Below, piece after piece: positions 7,969 through 14,597 of a stretch of 64,000 bases of DNA; within the stretch, counting starts at the first letter, position 1, and every line of letters begins with the position of its first letter. Source of the stretch: Deltaproteobacteria bacterium (lineage in GTDB: Bacteria > Myxococcota_A > UBA9042 > PHBI01); assembly GCA_020632715.1 (NCBI GenBank), contig JACKFA010000001.1, positions 1,798,001-1,862,000 of the forward strand, in the 5' to 3' direction. The notes under the pieces were generated by a model that ran no database searches, was not told the origin of the DNA, and saw only the letters and a program-made list of their open reading frames with translations. Both the position numbers and the translations under genes were made by a program.

Positions 7969-8337
7969 ATGCCACGTATCGCAGGCGTCGACCTTCCGCG
8001 CCGTAAGCAGATCTGGGTTTCGCTCACGTACATCTACGGCGTGGGCAAGCACACCTCCATGGAGATTTGCCGCCGCGCGAGCATCGACGAGACGCGGCGC
8101 GCCGAGGACCTGAGCGACCAGGAGGTCGCTCGTATCCGGCAGGTCATCAACGATGGCTTCCGGGTCGAGGGTGACCTCCGCCGCGACGTCTCCATGAACA
8201 TCAAGCGCCTCATGGATCTCGGCGCCTACCGCGGGCTTCGGCACCGTCGTGGGCTCCCGGTTCGCGGGCAGCGCACGCACACCAACGCGCGGACCCGGAA
8301 GGGGCCGAAGCGTCAGGCGATCAAGAAGAAGAAGTAA
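7969..8337 (+). CDS. rpsM: 30S ribosomal protein S13
   Basis: 122 residues. It opens MPRIAGVDLPRRKQIWVSLTYIYGVGK and closes with GAYRGLRHRRGLPVRGQRTHTNARTRKGPKR, both diagnostic of S13. The basic tail contacts tRNA and mRNA in the P site, and the N-terminal domain bridges to L5. It starts six bases after rpmJ. Confidence 0.98.
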   Translation: MPRIAGVDLPRRKQIWVSLTYIYGVGKHTSMEICRRASIDETRRAEDLSDQEVARIRQVINDGFRVEGDLRRDVSMNIKRLMDLGAYRGLRHRRGLPVRGQRTHTNARTRKGPKRQAIKKKK

Positions 8338-8353
8338 CGACCGGGACGGAACC

Positions 8354-8377
8354 GCCGCCACCGCTTCTGGTGGCGGC
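8354..8377 (+). other. Hairpin between rpsM and rpsK
   Basis: A perfect nine-base inverted repeat, GCCGCCACC and GGTGGCGGC with a six-base loop, lies in the 69-base gap between rpsM and rpsK. It has no T tract, so it is not a typical intrinsic terminator; it could be an mRNA stability or processing structure. Confidence 0.4.
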
Positions 8378-8406
8378 CCGTACGACGACGTCAAGAGGAC
8401 TGCGCC

Positions 8407-8793
8407 ATGGCAAAGCCCAAGCAGGGCCGCAAGAAGGTCAAGAAGAACATCCCGGTCGGTGTGGCTCACATCCAGTCGAGCTTCAACAACACGATCGTGA
8501 CGATCACGGACGCCGGCGGGAACGCGCTGAGCTGGTCGAGCTCCGGCCGCCGCGGGTTCAAGGGGTCGCGCAAGTCGACGCCGTTCGCCGCGCAGCTCGC
8601 CGCCGAGGACGCCGCGCGTCAGGCGATGGAGCACGGCGTGAAGACCGTGTCCGTCAACGTGAAGGGACCGGGGTCGGGCCGCGAGGCCGCGCTCCGGGCG
8701 CTCCAGACCGCGGGGCTCCGCATCTCGATCATTCGCGATGTGACGCCGATCCCGCACAACGGCTGCCGCCCGCCGAAGCGCCGCCGCGTCTGA
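8407..8793 (+). CDS. rpsK: 30S ribosomal protein S11
   Basis: 128 residues, GAGGA ribosome binding site. The blocks AHIQSSFNNTIVTITDAGGN, SSGRRGFKGSRKSTPFAAQLAAEDAA and the C-terminal TPIPHNGCRPPKRRRV are conserved S11 signatures. The HNGCRPPK motif includes the Asn that is converted to isoaspartate in other bacteria. The next gene is rpoA; rpsD (S4), common between them, is missing. Confidence 0.98.
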   Translation: MAKPKQGRKKVKKNIPVGVAHIQSSFNNTIVTITDAGGNALSWSSSGRRGFKGSRKSTPFAAQLAAEDAARQAMEHGVKTVSVNVKGPGSGREAALRALQTAGLRISIIRDVTPIPHNGCRPPKRRRV

Positions 8794-8899
8794 GTCGAGC
8801 TCCGGGCGCTCGCGCACCTCGCGCAGCGCCCGATTCGCCTCCCGCGACCATCGCCCCCCGGCCTCATCAATCTGCTGCTCACCGAGCACGAGGGTTTCC

Positions 8900-9907
8900 A
8901 TGCAAGGTGTCGATTACCGCAACTGGCGTGGGCTCATCCGTCCCCGCAAGATCGAAGTCGACCACGAGACGCTTAGCGATCGCTTCGGCCGCTTCGTGGC
9001 CGAGCCGCTCGAGCGTGGCTTCGGGATCACGATCGGCAACTCGCTCCGCCGGATCCTGCTGTCGTCGCTCCGCGGCGCCGCCATCGTCGGCGTGAAGATG
9101 GAGGGTGCACTCCACGAGTTCACGAGCGTGCCGGGGGTCGTCGAGGACGTCGCGGACATCATCCTGAACCTGAAGGAAGTCCAGCTGAAGCTCCTCGAGG
9201 AGGGGCCGAAGTCCTTCCACTTCACGCGCTCGACCCCGGGCGTCGTGACCGCCGGCGACCTCCAGGTCGGCTCGGCGCTCGAGGTGCTGAACCCGGAGCG
9301 TCACATCTGCACGATCTCCGAGGGCGGCAACCTCGACCTCGAGTTCGTCGTCGACGTCGGCAAGGGCTACGTCCCGGCCGAGCAGAACAAGCAGGAGGAG
9401 TGGCCGGTCGGGATGATCGCGCTGGATGCGGTGTTCTCGCCCATCCGCAAGGTCAACTACCGCGTCACGAACGCCCGCGTCGGTCAGCGCACCGACTACG
9501 ACAAGCTCACGCTCGAGGTCTGGACCTCCGGCGCCGTCCTCCCGGAGGACGCGGTGGCGCTGTCGGCCAAGATCCTCAAGGATCAGGTCCAGCACTTCAT
9601 CAACTTCGATGAGGACATCGAGCCGGAGGAGATCAGCGAGGAGGCCGAGGCGCCGGTGAACGAGAACCTCTACCGCACGGTGGAGGAGCTCGAGCTCTCG
9701 GTCCGGTCTGCGAACTGCCTCCAGAACGCGAACATCCGCTACATCGGCGAGCTCGTCCAGAAGAGCGAGGCCGAGATGCTGAAGACCAAGAACTTCGGCC
9801 GGAAGTCTCTCAAGGAGATCAAGGAGATCCTTGCGGAGATGGGGCTCACCCTCGGCATGAAGCTCGACAACTTCGATCCCGACCGGCCTGCCACGAAGGC
9901 CAACTAG
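8900..9907 (+). CDS. rpoA: DNA-directed RNA polymerase subunit alpha
   Basis: 335 residues. The N-terminal dimerisation domain shows RFVAEPLERGFGITIGNSLRRILLSSLRGAAI; an acidic linker (about residues 235-250) leads to the C-terminal domain with LELSVRSANCLQNANIRYIGELVQKSE and NFGRKSLKEIKEIL, which binds UP elements and activators. It starts 106 bases after rpsK and is followed by rplQ after 48 bases, as in the alpha operon. Confidence 0.98.
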   Translation: MQGVDYRNWRGLIRPRKIEVDHETLSDRFGRFVAEPLERGFGITIGNSLRRILLSSLRGAAIVGVKMEGALHEFTSVPGVVEDVADIILNLKEVQLKLLEEGPKSFHFTRSTPGVVTAGDLQVGSALEVLNPERHICTISEGGNLDLEFVVDVGKGYVPAEQNKQEEWPVGMIALDAVFSPIRKVNYRVTNARVGQRTDYDKLTLEVWTSGAVLPEDAVALSAKILKDQVQHFINFDEDIEPEEISEEAEAPVNENLYRTVEELELSVRSANCLQNANIRYIGELVQKSEAEMLKTKNFGRKSLKEIKEILAEMGLTLGMKLDNFDPDRPATKAN

Positions 9908-9955
9908 GCAAGACCACGATTCGGTCGCTGATAGTCGCGACCGGGAGAACGAGCG

Positions 9956-10408
9956 ATGCGACACCGGAAAGCGGGCCGCAGACTGGGCAGGACGACGAGC
10001 CATCGCGACGCGATGATGCGCAACATGGTGACGTCGCTGCTCGAGCACGGTCGGATCACGACGACGGATCCCAAGGCGAAGGAGCTCCGGGGGCTTCTCG
10101 ACCGCATGGTCACCCTCGGCAAGAAGGACTCGCTGCACGCGCGCCGCATGGCGGCTCGCGTCATCCGCAGCGAGGACGTCATCAAGAAGCTCTTCAGCGA
10201 GATCGCGCCCGGGTTCGCCGAGCGCCACGGCGGCTACACGCGCATCGTCAAGACGCGCCTCCGCCACGGTGACGGCGCCCAGATGTCGATCATCGAGCTG
10301 ATGCCGCCGGGTCCCCCGGAGACGAAGGGCAAGCCGTCGCTCGCGCCGACGCTGAAGTCGTCGGTGGTGCCGACGACCAAGGAGAAGTTCGGGGCCGACG
10401 CGGGCTGA
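9956..10408 (+). CDS. rplQ: 50S ribosomal protein L17
   Basis: 150 residues. The first 118 or so are standard L17 (MRHRKAGRRLGRTTSHRDAMMRNMVTSLLEHGRI, then ERHGGYTRIVKTRLRHGDGAQMSIIEL). The last 30, rich in Pro, Lys and Ser, are an extension beyond the minimal bacterial L17. L17 lies near the tunnel exit. This is the last gene of the ribosomal cluster. Confidence 0.97.
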   Translation: MRHRKAGRRLGRTTSHRDAMMRNMVTSLLEHGRITTTDPKAKELRGLLDRMVTLGKKDSLHARRMAARVIRSEDVIKKLFSEIAPGFAERHGGYTRIVKTRLRHGDGAQMSIIELMPPGPPETKGKPSLAPTLKSSVVPTTKEKFGADAG

Positions 10409-10436
10409 ACGCCTCACGGCGTGCCCACGAAGGTGC

Positions 10437-10465
10437 TTGACACGGTGAGGAGGCTCCCTTAGTTT
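10437..10465 (+). promoter_or_regulatory. Sigma-70-type promoter for the tRNA genes
   Basis: A perfect TTGACA (10437-10442) is followed after exactly 17 bases by TAGTTT (10460-10465), a weak -10. It lies about 45 bases upstream of the mature tRNA-Gln 5' end and just after the rplQ stop, so it fits a tRNA operon promoter. Confidence 0.65.
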
Positions 10466-10510
10466 CCTCGCCGCGCGCGGCCGGGCCCTCCGGTTCGGAC
10501 CGCGCCCTGC

Positions 10511-10581
10511 TCGGGGATCGTCCAATGGCAGGACTCCAGATTCTGGTTCTGGCTATCTAGGTTCGAATCCTAGTCCCCGAA
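10511..10581 (+). tRNA. tRNA-Gln (anticodon CTG)
   Basis: A full 71-base cloverleaf can be drawn: acceptor TCGGGGA paired with TCCCCGA, D stem GTCC/GGAC, anticodon stem CCAGA/TCTGG with loop TTCTGGT (anticodon CTG, decoding CAG) and T arm CTAGG-TTCGAAT-CCTAG. The CCA end is not encoded. It lies in the same orientation as the two tRNA-Glu genes downstream. Confidence 0.95.
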
Positions 10582-10656
10582 TTCACATGTTCCGTCGAGT
10601 TGAGAATGTGCCAGCCAAGGCAGGCACTCGATGGCGCGAATAGCGCCATCGTTTAT

Positions 10657-10732
10657 GGGGCGTTCGTCTAGTGGCCTAGGACGCTGGCCTCTCACGCCGG
10701 TAACACGGGTTCGACTCCCGTACGCCCTACCA
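10657..10732 (+). tRNA. tRNA-Glu (anticodon CTC), copy 1, CCA encoded
   Basis: Cloverleaf with acceptor GGGGCGT pairing ACGCCCT (one G-T at the end), anticodon stem CTGGC/GCCGG with loop CTCTCAC (anticodon CTC, decoding GAG) and T arm ACGGG-TTCGACT-CCCGT. CCA is encoded at 10730-10732. An identical copy starts 145 bases downstream. Confidence 0.96.
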
Positions 10733-10742
10733 AGTGAGAAAC

Positions 10743-10791
10743 CCCGCTCGAGGAGAGTCGAGCGGGTCTCCCCAACCCGACGGGGTTGGGG
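10743..10791 (+). other. Two strong hairpins between the tRNA-Glu copies
   Basis: The 69-base spacer between the two tRNA-Glu genes is almost filled by two perfect nine-base stems: CCCGCTCGA/TCGAGCGGG (10743-10766, six-base loop) and CCCCAACCC/GGGTTGGGG (10770-10791, GACG loop). Neither has a T tract. They probably serve precursor processing or separate the two tRNA folds. Confidence 0.55.
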
Positions 10792-10801
10792 GGCGCCATG
10801 T

Positions 10802-10877
10802 GGGGCGTTCGTCTAGTGGCCTAGGACGCTGGCCTCTCACGCCGGTAACACGGGTTCGACTCCCGTACGCCCTACCA
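10802..10877 (+). tRNA. tRNA-Glu (anticodon CTC), copy 2, CCA encoded
   Basis: Identical over its full 76 bases to the copy at 10657-10732, including the encoded CCA (10875-10877). A recent tandem duplication or gene conversion explains the identity. It is followed at once by a terminator. Confidence 0.96.
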
Positions 10878-10880
10878 GCC

Positions 10881-10919
10881 AAGGCCCTCGAGTGGTGACG
10901 CTCGCGGGCCTTTGCTTTT
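10881..10919 (+). terminator. Intrinsic terminator of the tRNA operon
   Basis: An inverted repeat AAGGCCC/GGGCCTT is followed by the T-rich run TTTGCTTTT, three bases after the second tRNA-Glu. This is a conventional Rho-independent terminator ending the tRNA-Gln/Glu/Glu transcript. Confidence 0.8.
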
Positions 10920-11234
10920 GGGGCTCCGAGAGCCACCGGCGCGTCGATGCGCTCCAGGCAGCCGCCCGGGCGTCGGACGCGGTCCCGGCGGGAGCTGCGC
11001 GTTCGGGGCGTCTGGACGGCACGAGCCGTGGTGTCGACGTGCGGTTGGCGGGCCCACGCGGTAACCACGCAGGCGCGGAGACGCGGAGATCGGAGGGGAG
11101 GGCGGGTACGCAGACAGGAGGTCGTCGGGAACGCTCCTCGCGAGCTCGTCACGGCGCCGTGGCGGCGCGTGCACCGCGGGAACCCGCTCGGAACGTCTCT
11201 TCACCGGGGCAGGGCCGCGGTCGCCGAGGCGCGC
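10920..11234. repeat. Intergenic stretch with a degenerate CGGAG-type repeat
   Basis: I see no gene between the tRNA terminator and the stop of the minus-strand activator gene. The stretch 11064-11100 (CCACGCAGGCGCGGAGACGC and following) is a degenerate copy of the CCACGGAG-type repeat found three times at 35316-35573. Confidence 0.45.
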
Positions 11235-14200
11235 TCAGGCCGAGGTGACCTTGAGCTCCTTCTCGACCACGATCCCGTAGGCCGAGAGCTTGTTGTAGAG
11301 CGTTCGGCGGTCGATGCCGAGCTGCTCCGCGGCCCGCTTCTTGTTCCCGCTGGTCTCGCGCAGCGCCACGATGATCGCCTCGCGCTCGATGTCCGCGAGG
11401 GACTTACCGCGCAGCGAGCTCGTCGTCGGCGTCCTCGCGTCCCCCCCGAGGATGTCCGGGAAGGACTCGAAGTCGTGCGGCTGGAGCGTCGCCCCCTCCG
11501 CGAAGACGCTCGCGTTCTTCAGCACCATCTCGAGCTGGCGCACGTTGCCGGGCCAGTTGTAGCGCTGGAGCAGGGCCATCGCCTCCTTCGCGATGCCCGT
11601 CACCGGCCCGAGGCGGTTCTTCCGGTTGACCTCGATGAAGTGGGACACGAGGAGCGGGATGTCCTCTTTCCGCTCGCGCAGCGCCGGCACGTGGATCGGC
11701 ACGACGGAGAGCCGGTAGTACAGGTCCTCTCGGAAGCGCCCCTGGCGAACCTCCTGCTCGAGCTTCCGGTTCGTCGCCGCGATGATCCGGACGTCCACCT
11801 TCAGCTCCCGGTTCGCGCCGACCTTCTTGACCTCGCCGTTCTGCAGCACCCGGAGGAGCTTCACCTGCATGTCGAGCGGGAGCTCGCCGATCTCGTCGAG
11901 CAAGAGCGTCCCCGTGTGCGCGGCCTCGAAGAGGCCCTTCTTGTCCGTCGTCGCGTTCGTGAACGCGCCGCGGACGTGCCCGAAGAGCTCGCTCTCGAGC
12001 AGCGTCTGCGGGATCGCCCCGCAGTTCACCGCGACGAAAGGCCTGTCCTGCCGCGCCCCGTTGAAGTGGATCGCGCGCGCGACGAGCTCCTTGCCCGTCC
12101 CGCTCTCTCCCTCGATGAGCACCGGCACGTCGTTCTCGAGGAGCCGGTCCATCATCGCGTACACGCGCCGGATGGGCGCCGACTCGCCGATGATGTTCTC
12201 GTAGTTGTGCTTCGCGACGAGCTCCCGCCGCTGACGGATGACGACCCGGTGCGTGTCCTCGAGCTCCTGGGTCCTGGCCTCGAGCTCTCCGGCGAGCCGC
12301 TTGTTGAGCGACTCGACCTCGCTCCGCGCCTTCTCGAGCGCCGCCTGGCTCTTCTCACGCGCCTCGAGGAGCCGCGCGTTGTCGAGGGCGATCGCCGCGA
12401 GGTCCGAGAACGCCTCCATCACCGGAAGATCCGAGTCCGAGAACGCGGACGCGCGGAAGCGATTGTCGAGATAGATCGCCCCGAGCACGCTCCCGCGGAA
12501 CCGCATCGGCAAGCACAGGATCGACCGCAGCCGCAGGTCGTGCACCGAGAGCTGGTCCTTGTAGCGCTCGTCCTCCATCGCGTCGACCGTGATGACCGCC
12601 GCGCCCTCCTCGATCACCCGCCGCGCGATCCCGTGGCTTATCTTCAGCTGCTTCTTCTTGATGTTCTCCTGGTCGAGGTTCCGCGCGACGCGCACGTCGA
12701 GCGCGATCCCGTCGTCCGCCTCGTCGTCGAGCAGCAGGAACCCCCGCTCCGCCCCCGTCAGCACGATGGCCGAGTCCATGATGTACTCGAGGAGCTGCGT
12801 CACGCTGTGCTCGGTCGCGAGCCGCTTGTTGACCTCGAGCAACCGGATCCACGCCGTGTCGCGCTCGCTCCCCCCACCGCGCAGCTTCTGGAGGTCCGCG
12901 AACACCAGCGTCTCCCGCCACGCGTCGCGCCGGTCGCGCCGCGCGCGGAACGCCTGCCGATGCCGCGCCGGCACCGTGTCGAGCTGCTTCTGCAGGATCC
13001 CCCGCACCTCGAGCGCCCGCTCCATCGCCTGCTGGAGATCCCCCTCGTCCCGCGCGAGCCACATCGCCTCGAGCAGCACCGGCCACCGGAAGTCCGGGTT
13101 CGTCACCTCCGTGAGCGCCGCGAGCGCGAGGTCGAGCTCCACCCGCGCGCGCTTCAGGTCCCCGCCCACCGCCTGCCGCTCGATCCCCGCCGCGAGCGCG
13201 CTCCCGAGGCACGCGAGCTTCTTCGTCTCGAGCCGCTCGCACACGCGTCGCCCCTCGACGAGCGCTCGCCGCGCCTCGTCGTGGCTCCGCCGCTCGAGGT
13301 GGAGCCGCGCGAGGTTGAGGCGCGCCTCCCCCTCCTCGGTCGCGCAGCTCGCCTCCACCGTGACCGCGATCGCGTCGAGCCAGAGCCGCTCCGCCGTCGC
13401 CCACGACTCGCCGTCCGACGCGACGTCCGCGAGCAGGTTCAGGATCACGGCCTCCATGTAGCGGTTCCCGTCCGCCCGCGCCCGCTCGAGCCCGCGCTGC
13501 AGCACGTCGCGCGCCGCGTCCAGCTCCCCGAGGTAGCGCCACAGGTTCCCGAGGTTCCCCGCGAGCTGCACGACCCGGCCGGGCTGATCGAGCGCCTCCG
13601 CGAGCCCGAGCGCCTCCTTGTACGCGTCGAGCGCCGCGATCCACTCACCGCGCTCGTGGAACACGACGCCCAGGTTCTGGAGCGCGGAGAGCACGCGCGC
13701 GTCGTCGCCGGCCTGCTCGCCGAGCTGGAGCGCCTCGCGGTACGCCGCGAGCGCCGCCCCGTAGTCCTCGCGCCGGTGCGCCACGAGCCCGAGCCCGGTC
13801 ACCGCCGCCGCCTGCTCCACCAGGTCGCCGCTCTCACGCGTCGCCGCGAGCGCCGCCTCGAAGTCGTCCTTCGCGCGCTCGAAGTCGCCGCGGTACCACG
13901 CCACGAGGCCACGCGAGTAGCGCAGCTGACCCACGGTGGCGGGCGCCCCCTCCGCGAGGGCGAGACCCTCGTCACTCCACGCCGCCGCCTCGTCGAGCGC
14001 GCCCGTCATGACCCCGCACCGCGCCAGCGTCGCGAGCACCTCCGCCCGGTCCCTCCCGGAGAGCGCGGCGCCGCCCCGCTCGAGCGCCCCTCTCAGCGCC
14101 GTGAGCGCGAGCTTGTGCCGCGACTGCCGCGCCTGGAGCCGCCCCACGGCCGCGAGCGCCCGCGCCGCCTCGGCGTCCGACGTCGCGCGCGCCGCGCTCT

Positions 14201-14597
14201 GCTCGTATAGCGCCAGCGCGTCGTCCACCCGGTTGGTCTCCGCGAGGACGCGCCCGCCCGCCGCCGCCGCCGCCGCCGACCGTGGCCAGCCGCGCGCCGT
14301 CAGCCGGGCGACCAGCGGCGCCGCCAGCGCCGCGGGGAGCTCGTCCAGCGCTCGCTCAGCCGCCGCCTCGCTCGTCGCGGCGTCCTCCCCCTGCAGGGCG
14401 TGCCACAGGGCCTCGGCCCGCGCCGCGTCGCCGCGCTGCGCGCGCCAGCGAGCCGCGAGCGCCGCGTGCGCCGCGGGTCCCGCCAGGTGCTCGCGCGCCG
14501 CCGCGGCCGCCGCGTCCGAGGCCGGCGCGACCCGGCCCTCTGCGGCCCACGTCGCGAGCCCCGCTCGGACCAGCGCCGGCGCGTCGTGCCCGAGCAT
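11235..14597 (-). CDS. Sigma-54-dependent activator part (TPR-GAF-AAA+-Fis) of a kinase-activator fusion, downstream of a frameshift
   Basis: This is the 3' part of one large gene whose 5' part is at 14300-16207; adding one G near 14612 joins them into about 1657 residues. From the internal ATG at 14597 it reads 1120 residues. They comprise helical TPR repeats (about 60-570), a GAF domain (about 580-745, with GAERGFLLLDDEADDG), a coiled coil (746-798), a sigma-54 AAA+ domain (799-1048; Walker A GESGTGKE, Walker B TLLLDEIGELP, WPGNVRQLE) and a Fis-type helix-turn-helix at the end (KKRAAEQLGIDRRTLYNKL). The sigma-54 contact loop reads GAFTNA, not GAFTGA. It should activate transcription at sigma-54 promoters in response to kinase, TPR or GAF signals. 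Whether the internal ATG is used on its own is unknown. Confidence 0.85.
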   Translation of the reverse strand: MLGHDAPALVRAGLATWAAEGRVAPASDAAAAAAREHLAGPAAHAALAARWRAQRGDAARAEALWHALQGEDAATSEAAAERALDELPAALAAPLVARLTARGWPRSAAAAAAGGRVLAETNRVDDALALYEQSAARATSDAEAARALAAVGRLQARQSRHKLALTALRGALERGGAALSGRDRAEVLATLARCGVMTGALDEAAAWSDEGLALAEGAPATVGQLRYSRGLVAWYRGDFERAKDDFEAALAATRESGDLVEQAAAVTGLGLVAHRREDYGAALAAYREALQLGEQAGDDARVLSALQNLGVVFHERGEWIAALDAYKEALGLAEALDQPGRVVQLAGNLGNLWRYLGELDAARDVLQRGLERARADGNRYMEAVILNLLADVASDGESWATAERLWLDAIAVTVEASCATEEGEARLNLARLHLERRSHDEARRALVEGRRVCERLETKKLACLGSALAAGIERQAVGGDLKRARVELDLALAALTEVTNPDFRWPVLLEAMWLARDEGDLQQAMERALEVRGILQKQLDTVPARHRQAFRARRDRRDAWRETLVFADLQKLRGGGSERDTAWIRLLEVNKRLATEHSVTQLLEYIMDSAIVLTGAERGFLLLDDEADDGIALDVRVARNLDQENIKKKQLKISHGIARRVIEEGAAVITVDAMEDERYKDQLSVHDLRLRSILCLPMRFRGSVLGAIYLDNRFRASAFSDSDLPVMEAFSDLAAIALDNARLLEAREKSQAALEKARSEVESLNKRLAGELEARTQELEDTHRVVIRQRRELVAKHNYENIIGESAPIRRVYAMMDRLLENDVPVLIEGESGTGKELVARAIHFNGARQDRPFVAVNCGAIPQTLLESELFGHVRGAFTNATTDKKGLFEAAHTGTLLLDEIGELPLDMQVKLLRVLQNGEVKKVGANRELKVDVRIIAATNRKLEQEVRQGRFREDLYYRLSVVPIHVPALRERKEDIPLLVSHFIEVNRKNRLGPVTGIAKEAMALLQRYNWPGNVRQLEMVLKNASVFAEGATLQPHDFESFPDILGGDARTPTTSSLRGKSLADIEREAIIVALRETSGNKKRAAEQLGIDRRTLYNKLSAYGIVVEKELKVTSA

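Noticed and set aside
10657..10877. Tandem tRNA-Glu genes as attachment sites of an integrated element
   Set aside because: Only 69 bases lie between the copies, there is no integrase, and the neighbouring genes look like host chromosome.
10947..14210. Very long plus-strand open frame opposite the sigma-54 activator
   Set aside because: High GC gives few stops on the opposite strand. The translation is Arg/Leu/Glu-rich with no domain, and the minus strand encodes clear motifs. The same applies to the long frames opposite the MMPL, gyrA, glycosyltransferase and four-Cys lipoprotein genes.
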